From contig JAQXQC010000088.1 in the NCBI GenBank assembly GCA_029100965.1, positions 1-44,168 of the forward strand: a stretch of DNA of 44,168 bases. The letters are read 5' to 3'. This DNA comes from Bacilli bacterium (lineage in GTDB: Bacteria; Bacillota_I; Bacilli_A; RF39; UBA660). Each line of letters opens with the position of its first letter. Position 1 is the stretch's first letter. Below are positions 15,756 to 24,278 of this stretch, piece after piece. A program made the translations under genes and the position numbers. The notes below the pieces were generated by a model. That model was not told the DNA's origin and ran no database searches. It was given only the letters and a program-made list of their open reading frames with translations.

Positions 15756-16175
15756 TTATTCCTCCCACTCTTCTACTTCTAATTTAACGCCTTTCATTTT
15801 AAGTACTTTTACCGTACTTCCTTTTGGTAAGTTTTTGCTAGAGATAGCAGACCATCTTTTCCCGTCTACTTTTACTTCTCCTACTTCCATTTTTTTGATT
15901 TCCTCAGTTACTATTCCTTTCATTCCAATTACTCTGTCTAAATTGGTTTTTTCTTTTCTTTTCAATAATTTCTTTTCTATATTTTCTTTTGTTAATAACA
16001 TTAAGATGATTCCTCCTACGACAAAGATACCAAATTGAAGGACAAAATTATCGGTAAAGAATGAAAGAATTAGGGAGCATAATCCACTGATAACAAACCA
16101 AATACTTACCAAATTGATTGTTATCGCTTCTAATATTCCTAAAAAAATAATGAGTACTAACCAAAAATAAAACAT
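15756..16175 (-). CDS. nfeD: NfeD-like membrane protein
   Basis: 139 residues. Membrane segments in the first 60 residues are followed by a C-terminal OB-fold typical of short NfeD proteins (VIGMKGIVTEEIKKMEVGEVKVDGKRWSA, GSTVKVLKMKGVKLEVE). NfeD proteins partner with the SPFH protein encoded next to them and are thought to organise membrane protein quality control. The start follows GGAGGGAAGT. Confidence 0.9.
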   Translation of the reverse strand: MFYFWLVLIIFLGILEAITINLVSIWFVISGLCSLILSFFTDNFVLQFGIFVVGGIILMLLTKENIEKKLLKRKEKTNLDRVIGMKGIVTEEIKKMEVGEVKVDGKRWSAISSKNLPKGSTVKVLKMKGVKLEVEEWEE

Positions 16176-16201
16176 ACTTCCCTCCTATCAGTTCTATTGT
16201 A

Positions 16202-16603
16202 TCATAAAAAATTCATTTCGTTATCTGTTTTTGCTAATTTTTTTATGATACTCATATCAATTTCATTTAGTTCATTTAAAATTGCTTGATGAGGAAGAAA
16301 ATGTTCAAAATAAATATCTTTATTTCCATAATAATCTTCTAATTTATTGATGTCATTTACTATTTCCCAATTTGACTTTTCCACAATTCCACTTGCATCA
16401 TAAACTTGTTCTTGGTAAAGAAAGGCAATATGATTTTTTTCTTCATTGAGTACGTATTGTCCCTCCGGGTAATAATGTTTTAATACTTTGGCTAATTCTA
16501 GACATCCTCCGTTTAAAAAATAATACTTTATTGATACTGGAGATAAATATTGATAAAATTCATCGCTGACTAAATCTAAAATAAATCTAATAAAATACTC
16601 CAT
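16202..16603 (-). CDS. Uncharacterised protein with possible Cys-His-Asp centre
   Basis: 133 residues, family not recognised with certainty. GGCLELAKVLKHYYP places Cys34 at the start of a helix, HIAFLYQEQVYDASG supplies His58 followed by Asp69 on a likely beta hairpin. That order and spacing are like small papain/transglutaminase-type folds, so a Cys-His-Asp site is possible. No signal peptide or membrane segment is seen. It ends in TGA, which shows TGA is a stop here. AGAGAGGATG precedes the start. It lies between pyrH and nfeD on the same strand. Confidence 0.65.
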   Translation of the reverse strand: MEYFIRFILDLVSDEFYQYLSPVSIKYYFLNGGCLELAKVLKHYYPEGQYVLNEEKNHIAFLYQEQVYDASGIVEKSNWEIVNDINKLEDYYGNKDIYFEHFLPHQAILNELNEIDMSIIKKLAKTDNEMNFL

Positions 16604-16620
16604 AATTACATCCTCTCTTT

Positions 16621-17322
16621 TTATTTTACGATTGATCCAATTTTTTCTCCTGTTAATGCTTTTTTGAGATTTTCTACTTTATTGATATTAAAAACTTGGA
16701 TAGGTAGATTGTTTTCTAGACATAGAGAAACCGCGGTTAAATCCATTACTTTTAATTTTTTCTGTATTACTTCTAGATGACTAATCTCTTGGATGATTTC
16801 ATAGTCATCATATTTTCTTGGATCTTTATCATAAATGTAATCTACATTGGTTGCTTTTAGTAATATATCTGCTTTTATCTCTATTGCACGAAGAGCTGCT
16901 GCTGTATCAGTGGAGAAAAAGGGAGAACCAGTTCCTGCACCAAAGATTAGTACACGTTTTTTTTCTAAATGTTTTAATGCACGTGCTCGAATAAATAATT
17001 CTGCGATTTGTCTCATTTCAATACTGGTTTGTACTCTAGATTCTACTCCTACTTGAAGAAGGGCATCATTTAGAGCAAGGGCATTCATGGTAGTTGCTAA
17101 CATGCCTATATAATCTGCTGTTACAGAGTCCATCTGGGTATTGCTTCTTCCTCTCCAAAAGTTTCCTCCTCCTACTACAATGGCTAGTTCAAGATTAGTA
17201 TTATTCATTACTTCTTTAATTGTTTCTGCAATTTCTAATAATTTGTGATAATTAATTCCTGTTCCGTTATCTTTTGCAAGAGACTCTCCACTTAATTTAA
17301 GTAATATTCGTTTATTTTTCAT
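16621..17322 (-). CDS. pyrH: UMP kinase
   Basis: 233 residues, amino acid kinase fold. KRILLKLSGESLA (4-16), VVGGGNFWRG, the SVTADYIGMLATTMNALAL block and TDTAAALRAIEIKAD are diagnostic. It phosphorylates UMP to UDP in pyrimidine nucleotide synthesis. It overlaps the upstream yutD by 11 bp. The usual neighbours tsf and frr are not here. The start follows GTGGAGGAAAAAG. Confidence 0.96.
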   Translation of the reverse strand: MKNKRILLKLSGESLAKDNGTGINYHKLLEIAETIKEVMNNTNLELAIVVGGGNFWRGRSNTQMDSVTADYIGMLATTMNALALNDALLQVGVESRVQTSIEMRQIAELFIRARALKHLEKKRVLIFGAGTGSPFFSTDTAAALRAIEIKADILLKATNVDYIYDKDPRKYDDYEIIQEISHLEVIQKKLKVMDLTAVSLCLENNLPIQVFNINKVENLKKALTGEKIGSIVK

Positions 17323-17605
17323 CTTTTTCCTCCACTTTTTTTAAGATAAAGTATTTACAATCTACGGCACAATTTTCTTTTAAATAAACTTCTAGATTGT
17401 TATAGTTATTAATTGGTTTTACTTTTTTATTTTTTTGATCATAGAAGCCTTTTAATCGAAGTTTATTATAAGCAATATCTCCTACAATATAATCATATGG
17501 TTCAAAGTAAGAAGTATATCTTTCTTTAACAACTTCTTCTTGAAAAGCTTCTTTATAATTTTTGATTAATTCATATTGATTGTTCTCCATTACAATTTTT
17601 TTCAT
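17312..17605 (-). CDS. yutD: YutD family protein
   Basis: 97 residues from the ATG at 17605, which has AAAGGAG 7 bp upstream; a TTG one codon earlier is possible but unnecessary. YELIKNYKEAFQEE, ERYTSYFEPYDYIVGDIAYNKLRLKGFY and NCAVDCKYFILKK match the YutD family, a small conserved Firmicutes protein of unclear function. It overlaps pyrH by 11 bp, suggesting coupled translation. Confidence 0.85.
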   Translation of the reverse strand: MKKIVMENNQYELIKNYKEAFQEEVVKERYTSYFEPYDYIVGDIAYNKLRLKGFYDQKNKKVKPINNYNNLEVYLKENCAVDCKYFILKKVEEKDEK

Positions 17606-17712
17606 CAAAACACTCCTTTCGTTTATTTTTTTAAATATGAAATCTTTTCTTTTGGTTTCATCTTTAAAATTTGTTTCATGATTTTGAAGTATTATATCAT
17701 AATAAAGAAAAG

Positions 17713-17737
17713 GAAAATACCCTTAAAAGATATTTTC
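17713..17737 (-). terminator. Weak terminator after gene 17744
   Basis: GAAAATA and TATTTTC form a 7-bp stem, followed on the minus strand by a broken T-rich stretch. Confidence 0.35.
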
Positions 17738-17743
17738 TTATTT

Positions 17744-18682
17744 TTAAGATACTCCAATACCATAAGTGATAACAAAATAAGTAATTACTCCTCCTACGAT
17801 AAAAATCATTAAGAATAGTAAAATAATTTTTAAAATACTACTTTTTTGATTTAATTCTGAAAAGTCGTCATCAACTTGCATGAAATCTTTTTTAGAAAAC
17901 TCATATGAGCTGGTAAAAAAATCGTCATTTACTGGGGCTACAGATGGTTTTATAATATCAATATCACTATTATCTTTTTCAAAAGTAATTGCTGGTGTTT
18001 CTTTTTGATGTGAGGTTACTTCTTCTTCATGAATTGGTTTTGTAATAATCGTATTTCCTGTTGGTTTTAAATCAGAAAATAAATCTAGTGATAAATCTTC
18101 TTGTGGTTCTTCTTGATTTTCTTCTTGGGCTAGATTTTGATATTTAAGTTCTCTTGTCATTGATAAATCGTTTTCTAAGGAATCTGATTGGGATTGAGAG
18201 GTTTGTTCTTCTTCATGATTTAAATCGACAATATTTTCGTTATTTTGGTAATCTTGATAACTTTTACTAGCTTTTTTTAATTCTTCTAAAGATAATTCTG
18301 TACTTTGAAGAGTATTTAAAATTTGTTTATTAACTTTAGGGATTGATTGAGTAGTTTCTTTTAATTTATCGTTTTCATATTTTGCTTTTTCTAAAATTTT
18401 GTTAATGTCATATACTTTTTGTTCATCAATATTTCTTTTCCTTTGCTCGATAATATTTAGATTTTCTTTGATGGGGTTATCGTTCTGTTTTCCTTCGGAT
18501 AATACTAACTCCTTTAATTTAGCCATATCGATTTCATCCGTATTATCTTCTAATGGTAAGTTATCTAAATCATTATATTTTCCATAGACTTCTTTATATA
18601 ATTTTTTATTTCTACTACTTCTTGTGGAAGGAATGCTATCTATGTTGTTTTCTGTGTAGTATCTATCGCTTCTACTATCCAT
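17744..18682 (-). CDS. Uncharacterised tail-anchored membrane protein
   Basis: 312 residues, not recognised. Residues 1-280 are highly charged and low in complexity, with Gln/Asn/Glu-rich and probably disordered stretches and some coiled-coil potential around 75-150. One hydrophobic helix lies at about 285-305 with only a few residues after it, so the protein is likely tail-anchored with its bulk in the cytoplasm. AGAGGTGGCAAT precedes the ATG. Own transcription unit. No function is assigned. Confidence 0.65.
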   Translation of the reverse strand: MDSRSDRYYTENNIDSIPSTRSSRNKKLYKEVYGKYNDLDNLPLEDNTDEIDMAKLKELVLSEGKQNDNPIKENLNIIEQRKRNIDEQKVYDINKILEKAKYENDKLKETTQSIPKVNKQILNTLQSTELSLEELKKASKSYQDYQNNENIVDLNHEEEQTSQSQSDSLENDLSMTRELKYQNLAQEENQEEPQEDLSLDLFSDLKPTGNTIITKPIHEEEVTSHQKETPAITFEKDNSDIDIIKPSVAPVNDDFFTSSYEFSKKDFMQVDDDFSELNQKSSILKIILLFLMIFIVGGVITYFVITYGIGVS

Positions 18683-18742
18683 ATTGCCACCTCTTACTTT
18701 TCTTTATCATACCATACTTTTGGTGAAATTAAAATATTTTTA

Positions 18743-18771
18743 TTGCTTTTTCTAAAATTAATTGCTATGAT
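18743..18771 (+). promoter_or_regulatory. SigA-type promoter of ferredoxin gene
   Basis: TTGCTT (18743-18748), 17 bp, TATGAT (18766-18771) with an upstream TG-C extension. It is followed by AAGGAGG before the ATG. Confidence 0.6.
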
Positions 18772-18795
18772 AAATAGGAAAAGGAGGAAATAAAA

Positions 18796-18996
18796 ATGTG
18801 TGTTAAACTTGACCGTGAAAAATGTATTGGATGTGGAAGTTGTGTTTCCTTAACTGATCAGAAAATATTTGATTTTGATGATGAAGGAAAAGCTTATGTT
18901 GTTTCTGAAAAAATTGCTGATGAGGATATGGATACTGTGAAGAATGCTATTGATTATTGTCCAACTTCTGCTATTTATTTTGAATCAGAAAAATAA
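18796..18996 (+). CDS. fer: Single-cluster [4Fe-4S] ferredoxin
   Basis: 66 residues. Cys12, Cys15 and Cys18 (CIGCGSC) plus Cys55 (YCPTSAI) ligate one [4Fe-4S] cluster, as in Bacillus-type ferredoxin. It carries low-potential electrons in the cytoplasm; a partner could be the radical-SAM activase NrdG or other anaerobic enzymes (inference). It has its own promoter, a strong AAAAGGAGG site and a terminator, so it is monocistronic. Confidence 0.93.
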   Translation: MCVKLDREKCIGCGSCVSLTDQKIFDFDDEGKAYVVSEKIADEDMDTVKNAIDYCPTSAIYFESEK

Positions 18997-19026
18997 ATTT
19001 AAAAAACTTCTAAAGATTGTGTTTTC

Positions 19027-19063
19027 AAGAATTTTGACTTGCCTAAGTTCAATTCTTTTTTTT
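19027..19063 (+). terminator. Intrinsic terminator of ferredoxin gene
   Basis: AAGAATT/AATTCTT outer arms with an inner GACTT/AAGTT pairing around GCCT, followed by a T8 run. Confidence 0.6.
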
Positions 19064-19075
19064 AGTATTTTTTAT

Positions 19076-19285
19076 TTATGGAACTTTATCATAACCTGAT
19101 CCTCCCCAAGGATTACATCTTAAAATTCTTTTTATTGCTAAATACCATCCCTTAAAAAAACCATATCTTTCGATGGCTTCTAGGGCATAATTAGAACAAG
19201 TGGGATAAAATCTGCAATTGTTGTGCCACGGTCCAGGAATTTTTTGATAAATTCTAATTAGAAGACATGATATTTTTTTTAACAT
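19076..19285 (-). CDS. yidD: Membrane protein insertion efficiency factor YidD
   Basis: 69 residues. [29 protein letters not shown] and [14 protein letters not shown] are the YidD signature, including the three conserved Cys. It assists YidC-dependent membrane protein insertion at the inner face of the membrane. It overlaps the upstream aminopeptidase gene by 7 bp. Its usual partners rpmH, rnpA and yidC are not nearby. Confidence 0.95.
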   Translation of the reverse strand: MLKKISCLLIRIYQKIPGPWHNNCRFYPTCSNYALEAIERYGFFKGWYLAIKRILRCNPWGGSGYDKVP

Positions 19286-20499
19286 TGGTTTGCTTTTTCA
19301 TTAATTTCTTTAGAGAAGTTTCCATTCTCAAAAATTACTACTTCTTTATTTTGATCAGTTGTTGCGATAATAGATAAATCAGATGTTCCAATCATGAAAT
19401 CTACATGAATTTTGGAAGAATTAATTCCTTGTTTTGTTAATTCTTCTTTGGAAGTGTTTAATCCATCTTTTAGACATTCAGCAAATCCTGCACCTAAAGC
19501 TAAATGGCAACTTGCATTTTCATCAATTAAAGTGGTTCCGAAGGTAATATTTAAATTAGAAATTGGACTGTTGTATTCTACAAGGGCACATTCTCCTAGG
19601 TAACAACTTGTATCATCGCCTTCTATAATTGCTTTTAGAATTTCTTTTCCCACTTTTGCATCATAATCCACTGCTCTTCCTTCGACAAATTTAATCCAGA
19701 ATTCATCTACTTTTTTCCCATTATAATATAAAGGTTTAGCATTATAAACGATTCCTTCTGTTTTTCTGTAGTCTGGACTGGCAAAAACTTCATATGATGG
19801 CATATTTACAATTACTTTTTGATCTTTAGCACTGGAAAATTGGTAATTTTTAGGTAAATATACATCCAGTGATGTTCCTAATGAATTTTGATAATGTAAT
19901 TTTGTTAAGTTTAAATGATTTAAAACATTCATTAATTTTTGAATTTTATTTAGGTGGTTATCCCAACAATCTAAAGGATTTTCTTTTTCTAACATACAAG
20001 TTGTAAAAATTGCCTGTTTTAGTTTTTCTTCACTATTTTCTTCATTATTAAATACAGATTTTGCCCATTCTTTTCCAGGATATGCTGCTATACACCAAGA
20101 AAGGGTACATTTTTCTACCATTTTACGATAGATAGGTCTCGTTTCTCTTTTTCTTTTTGCTGCTAAGGCAATTAAGTTATCAGGAATATCTTCCATTAAA
20201 TTGGGATACTCTGTTTCCATAATAAGAAAACTAGCATTTTTTTTGGCATATTCATCCCAAATACTACTATCAAAATATTTACTTTCTAAAATACTTTTTT
20301 CTGTGCTTTCCTTTAATAAACTGTGAGTTTTGTAGATATCTTCACAATCTAAATATATTTCTGATATTCCTTTATCTTTTGCTTTTTTGATTAATTTTTG
20401 AATAAAGTTATCAATTTCTTTTTGATAATGAATAAAAAGAATTTTACTTTGTTTATCTATACATTTTTCTAGTAATAGTTCTATATATTTTTCTTCCAT
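19279..20499 (-). CDS. M29 family aminopeptidase (AmpS/PepS type)
   Basis: 406 residues, typical of the M29 thermophilic-type aminopeptidases. [12 protein letters not shown], the [13 protein letters not shown] block, [29 protein letters not shown] and [13 protein letters not shown] carry the family's metal ligands (Glu, His, Asp). It removes N-terminal residues from peptides in the cytoplasm using two metal ions. AGAGGTGATATAAC precedes the ATG. It is upstream of and overlaps yidD; a functional link is not obvious. Confidence 0.92.
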   Translation of the reverse strand: MEEKYIELLLEKCIDKQSKILFIHYQKEIDNFIQKLIKKAKDKGISEIYLDCEDIYKTHSLLKESTEKSILESKYFDSSIWDEYAKKNASFLIMETEYPNLMEDIPDNLIALAAKRKRETRPIYRKMVEKCTLSWCIAAYPGKEWAKSVFNNEENSEEKLKQAIFTTCMLEKENPLDCWDNHLNKIQKLMNVLNHLNLTKLHYQNSLGTSLDVYLPKNYQFSSAKDQKVIVNMPSYEVFASPDYRKTEGIVYNAKPLYYNGKKVDEFWIKFVEGRAVDYDAKVGKEILKAIIEGDDTSCYLGECALVEYNSPISNLNITFGTTLIDENASCHLALGAGFAECLKDGLNTSKEELTKQGINSSKIHVDFMIGTSDLSIIATTDQNKEVVIFENGNFSKEINEKANQC

Positions 20500-20537
20500 G
20501 TTATATCACCTCTATTATTTTATCATACTTTTTTGGT

Positions 20538-21005
20538 TTAGGATATAATTTGCGTTAATGTTGTGTCCTTATCCTTATAAAGGGTTAACATTTCTAATAC
20601 TATTTTTTTTAATTCTTCTTGATTTGTTGTAGATATCATTTTTTTATCATATTCTTTTATCTTATTGTTTAAAGTTTTATCTTTAGAATAATATTCGCTT
20701 ACTATGACTTCATCTTGATAAGTACTTTTAATTTTTTCAATGTTTTCTTTATTTTCTGTTAGGCCTATGATTGATTTGAATAATCCATCTTGATCTTTGT
20801 AGTAAATATAATTACTAATTGAGGTATTGTGAACCATGCTATCGTATGATTGATATGCTCCAGCTTGAATTAAATATATTTTTTCTCCTGTGATATCTGT
20901 TTCTAATTTTTTATCATAGATTTGATAAATTAATTTGCCACATATTGCTCCGCAAATGACAGATAAAAAAATAGGAGTTACTACTTTTTTGATTTTCTTT
21001 AACAT
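20538..21005 (-). CDS. Membrane-anchored protein with SPOR-like domain
   Basis: 155 residues from the ATG at 21005, which has GGTGAT just upstream; an upstream in-frame TTG lacks a ribosome site. One N-terminal membrane helix (about 10-27) is followed by KIYLIQAGAYQSYDSM and a second half-repeat LFKSIIGLTENKENIEKI, the two-part pattern of SPOR domains that bind denuded septal peptidoglycan. A helical tail follows. It may be SpoIIB-like (SpoIIB has a SPOR domain and is encoded beside comC in B. subtilis), but similarity is weak. It lies downstream of the prepilin genes. Confidence 0.6.
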   Translation of the reverse strand: MLKKIKKVVTPIFLSVICGAICGKLIYQIYDKKLETDITGEKIYLIQAGAYQSYDSMVHNTSISNYIYYKDQDGLFKSIIGLTENKENIEKIKSTYQDEVIVSEYYSKDKTLNNKIKEYDKKMISTTNQEELKKIVLEMLTLYKDKDTTLTQIIS

Positions 21006-21078
21006 TTTTATCACCAATTAAAGTATACTTCTATTTTTGTTCTTTTTTTGTCGATTATTATTTTTATTTCTATTTTTA

Positions 21079-22296
21079 TTATTCTATTATATATGGATCA
21101 CTATAAGTTCCACTTCCTTCAGTAACTTTAACTGTTGATCTTAGGCGTAAAACTGGACGAATTCCACTTGCATTAGATGATTGTATGCTTGAAACACTTG
21201 TTTCACTAGGACTCCAAAGAAATATTTGGGTAGTATTACCAAATACACTATTATTTTTTACATATTCTGGGGGAGTATGTGTGGCAAACCAATAATAACT
21301 TCCGTTATTGATTAAATCATTATTTTTGTAATTTTCAGGATTTTGAAGATCATTGTTATCAATTAAAGACATTCCAGTTATTTGCTGAAAATCTTCAATA
21401 TTGATATTCCGAGAATTATTATTATTACATTTACCTTCGTATGAGAAGTTAGAGTTACAATAATTTAAAGCCAGTGAATTTAAATTATTTAAGTGATTTA
21501 TGCTATTGGTAGTTGTATCATGAATTTGTGGATTACAACTAGTAAAGTGTTGAGTATTATTTTCTGTACATATACATTCAGGAGAACCAGCACTTATCAA
21601 ATAGACTGTTTGTTCTTTAATATAATCTATTCTCCAACCACTTGAACTATTTGCATTGCGACCATCACATAATTCACCTGAACATCCATTATTACCAGTA
21701 TATTTAACATAAGTGCCTTTTTTCTTTTTGTTCAAATAAGCACTATTATCTTAAGTGCTATTATCTTCAATGAGTGTTTTTGCAGCAGTTTTTGCTAAGA
21801 GTTTGATGCTATAATCATCATTAGTGTACATTGATTCTAGTATAATTTTAATTGTTATTATATTTTCATTTTCGTTATTGATTTTTATTTCTTTAAATAA
21901 TAAAGATTTTTGTAAGTTTTTCTGATAGTAGGAACTGTCATTTTTGTCGAAAGAACCATCATTGTTAAGTTTTCCATATGTTATTGTTACTTCTTTATTT
22001 TCTGGATTATTGATTTGGATTTTTCTTTTTTCTTCTGTTCCGCTAGATTGGGTTGTTAAAATTACTTCATTATTTTCACTTTTTTCGATTTTGGTAATGA
22101 CTTGTTTATCTAAATCATTCATTATATTTTTAGTGATTGCTATTTTATCTGAGGAATAACTAATGGATTGATAGATATCCTCATCTTTATTTTTAAATTG
22201 ATAAATAAGATTTAATAGGTATAAGGCAATACTCATTGCTAATACTGATGCTAAAACAATTTCTACTAACATATATCCTTTTTTATTTAATTTCAT
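21079..22296 (-). pseudogene. Prepilin-like gene split by one in-frame stop codon
   Basis: Two frames, 22296-21751 and 21735-21079, are in the same phase and separated only by a TAA at 21753-21751 and five sense codons. The first part starts with a prepilin motif (NKKGYMLVEIVLAS) and a hydrophobic helix. The second part is an Asn/Ser/Cys-rich surface region beginning KGTYVKYTGNNGCSG and ending in RPVLRLRSTVKVTEGSG, the module also found at 5682-6791. The TAA lies in a 15-nt tandem duplication (21765-21751 and 21750-21736) encoding DNST-stop and DNSAY. There is no ribosome site or ATG for the second part (only TTG at 21735). Joined, it would be about 405 residues. A recent nonsense change, readthrough or sequencing error are all possible. 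Confidence 0.6.
21751..22296 (-). CDS. Type IV prepilin-like protein (N-terminal part of split gene)
   Basis: 181 residues. GYMLVE at 6-11 is a type III prepilin signal (Gly before the cut, Glu at mature position 5), followed by a hydrophobic helix to about 28. The rest is a polar, largely beta domain, and the frame ends DNST-TAA. AGGGGGATAAATA precedes the ATG. It follows another prepilin gene by 11 bp. Processing needs a prepilin peptidase not encoded in this window. If the stop is real, this shortened pilin may still be made. Confidence 0.7.
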   Translation of the reverse strand: MKLNKKGYMLVEIVLASVLAMSIALYLLNLIYQFKNKDEDIYQSISYSSDKIAITKNIMNDLDKQVITKIEKSENNEVILTTQSSGTEEKRKIQINNPENKEVTITYGKLNNDGSFDKNDSSYYQKNLQKSLLFKEIKINNENENIITIKIILESMYTNDDYSIKLLAKTAAKTLIEDNST

Positions 22297-22307
22297 TATT
22301 TATCCCC

Positions 22308-22853
22308 CTACTCGATTGGAATACTAGCATAATAATTTTTTTTATTATTTTCTATTTCTGTTATTACTATGTATGTGTAATGATTAGAATCTGTTCCAAC
22401 GTTGGCATCCTTAATGTTATAATAATTAACAATATAATCTATATAGTCTTTAAATGTTTCATTAGTTAAATCTATTTTCTTCTTTTCTAGAACATTTTCA
22501 TCATAATAAGTAAATATCATGTTTTTTATTTGATATAAATTTTGTAAAGTTGTACAAAAATTATTTTTATTGATATAATTACTTTCTTCAGAATTACAAT
22601 TGCCATCTTCAATTAGATTTATTGTTTCTTTATCGTTATGAGTATTGAGAAAGGTGTTTAAATTATTTTCTAACAATGTATTAATCATTTCTTTTGATGC
22701 ATAAAATGCATCAATATCATGATACACTTCTCTTTCTTTATATTTAGAAAAAAGAGAGTTAAAACTAGAATAAAATAAAATCATTCCTGTTAAAATTACT
22801 GTTGAAGTGATAATTACTTCTACTAACATGAAGCCTTTATTATTTTTAAACAT
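22308..22853 (-). CDS. Type IV prepilin-like protein
   Basis: 181 residues. NKGFMLVEVIITSTVILTG gives a canonical GF-x3-E prepilin cleavage site (G7, Glu at +5) and hydrophobic helix to about 27. The mature part is mostly polar and helical with Cys near 90 and 104 and a C-terminal beta region (HYTYIVITEIENNKKNYYAS). It resembles minor pilins of competence or T2SS-like systems. It heads the minus-strand operon and is divergent from the assembly ATPase gene at 22940. Confidence 0.75.
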   Translation of the reverse strand: MFKNNKGFMLVEVIITSTVILTGMILFYSSFNSLFSKYKEREVYHDIDAFYASKEMINTLLENNLNTFLNTHNDKETINLIEDGNCNSEESNYINKNNFCTTLQNLYQIKNMIFTYYDENVLEKKKIDLTNETFKDYIDYIVNYYNIKDANVGTDSNHYTYIVITEIENNKKNYYASIPIE

Positions 22854-22870
22854 TCTTTTTTCACTACTCC

Positions 22871-22899
22871 TTGCTATTTTTATAAAACTATTATATAAT
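22871..22899 (+). promoter_or_regulatory. SigA-type promoter of the pilus ATPase gene
   Basis: TTGCTA (22871-22876), 17 bp, TATAAT (22894-22899). Its -10 overlaps the -10 of the opposing prepilin promoter. Confidence 0.55.
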
Positions 22900-22918
22900 A
22901 ATTATAGTTTAATGTAAA
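22890..22918 (-). promoter_or_regulatory. SigA-type promoter of the prepilin operon
   Basis: On the minus strand TTTACA (22918-22913), 17 bp, TATAAT (22895-22890). Confidence 0.55.
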
Positions 22919-22939
22919 GAATAAAAAGGAATGGGATTT

Positions 22940-24220
22940 ATGGCAGAAATTAAGAAAGAAGAGTTATCTACTTCTAATGTAGGAGCGACTAATTTTAATG
23001 ATTTGGCAACGAAAAAGGTAATTAATTTTGAAACAACTCCAATTGTTGATATTGTAAATTATATCTTAGTAACTGCCTCTAAGAAAAATGCTAGTGATAT
23101 TCATTTTGATCCAGCTGATAATCATATGAAAGTTAGATTTCGTATTGATGGGAAACTAGATACTTTTATTATCGTTCCTAATACCGCTAAACAAAATTTA
23201 ATTGCTAGATTAAAGATTATGGCCGGAATGAATATTACAGAAACTCGTCTTCCACAAGATGGAGCAATTCGTACAGTAATTGAAGGGATTAGTTTGGATA
23301 TGCGTGTTTCTTCTCTTCCAACCAAACGGGGTGAAAAAATTGTTATTCGTATTATGGATTATTCGATGAGTTTAAAAGGGTTAGAGTCTTTATGTTTTAA
23401 TGATGTTAATTATAAAAAAATATTAAAGATGATTAGTGAACCAAATGGAATTATTTTAGTAACTGGGGCTACAGGTAGTGGTAAATCAACTACTGTTTAT
23501 TCTCTTTTACAAAGATTAAATACTGAGGATACAAATTTAATTACAGTAGAAGATCCTGTTGAAATGGAAATTGAAGGAATGAATCAGGTTCAAGTTAATA
23601 GTGAAATAGGACTTACTTTTGCTACTGTATTGAGAAGTATTTTGCGACAAGATCCTAATGTTATTATGATTGGGGAAATTCGTGATAGTGAAACTGCACA
23701 AATTGCAGTTCGGGCTTCCATTACTGGACATTTAGTTTTATCTACTATTCACACCAATAATAGTCTTTCTACTATTGAAAGATTATTAGATATGGATGTT
23801 GAACGATATTTACTAGCTAGTGCATTGGAAGGAATTATTTCTCAAAAGTTGGCAAGAAAGCTTTGCGATAAATGTAAAAGGCTAAGACCTACTAATAATT
23901 ATGAGAAAAATCTATTTAGAACTATTTTAGGGTTAGAAGTTAGTAAGGTATATGAACCTGTTGGTTGTCCAGAATGTAGTTTTGGATATAAGGGAAGAGT
24001 TGCTTTGCATGAAGTTCTTCTAATTAATCAGGATATAAGAGATGCTATTAGTAATAATGTTTCTAAAGAAGATTTGAGAAAATTGGTTTATAGTAAAGAT
24101 GTTATTACTATGGTACAAGATGGATTTTATAAGGTTCTTGCTGGTTTTACTACTATTACTGAAGTTTTAAAACTAATTGATTTAGATGATGAGATAGAAG
24201 AAAAAAAGAAATCTAATTAA
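22940..24220 (+). CDS. GspE/PilB/ComGA-type pilus assembly ATPase
   Basis: 426 residues from the ATG at 22940; the ATG at 22931 abuts the AAGGA ribosome site and is less likely. The Walker A motif is GATGSGKST (176-184). The Asp box (ITVEDPVEMEIEGMNQVQVN), the Walker B region (RQDPNVIMIGEIRD) and the His box (TGHLVLSTIHTNN) are all intact. A C-terminal CDKC...CPEC pair forms the zinc site typical of PulE/PilB. The N-terminal domain is short, as in ComGA. It powers pilus or pseudopilus assembly at the inner face of the membrane. The divergent prepilin genes are its likely substrates; the membrane platform (PilC/GspF) and peptidase are not in the window. Confidence 0.93.
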   Translation: MAEIKKEELSTSNVGATNFNDLATKKVINFETTPIVDIVNYILVTASKKNASDIHFDPADNHMKVRFRIDGKLDTFIIVPNTAKQNLIARLKIMAGMNITETRLPQDGAIRTVIEGISLDMRVSSLPTKRGEKIVIRIMDYSMSLKGLESLCFNDVNYKKILKMISEPNGIILVTGATGSGKSTTVYSLLQRLNTEDTNLITVEDPVEMEIEGMNQVQVNSEIGLTFATVLRSILRQDPNVIMIGEIRDSETAQIAVRASITGHLVLSTIHTNNSLSTIERLLDMDVERYLLASALEGIISQKLARKLCDKCKRLRPTNNYEKNLFRTILGLEVSKVYEPVGCPECSFGYKGRVALHEVLLINQDIRDAISNNVSKEDLRKLVYSKDVITMVQDGFYKVLAGFTTITEVLKLIDLDDEIEEKKKSN

Positions 24221-24239
24221 TTATTATTTGAATACAACG

Positions 24240-24277
24240 AAAGAGCACAGAAAATATTTAAAATTCTGTGTTCTTTT
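24240..24277. terminator. Bidirectional terminator between pilus ATPase and nrdG
   Basis: A 13-bp stem with one G-T pair (24240-24252 with 24264-24276), flanked by A and T runs, serves the two converging genes. Confidence 0.7.
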
Positions 24278-24278
24278 A

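Noticed and set aside
16202..16204. TGA read as Trp, as in Mollicutes
   Set aside because: This gene ends in TGA and Trp codons in conserved proteins are TGG, so the standard code applies.
20538..24220. Competence locus comG
   Set aside because: Only the ATPase and minor-pilin-like genes are present; no comGB or comGC-type major pilin could be recognised, so pilus-like is the safer label.
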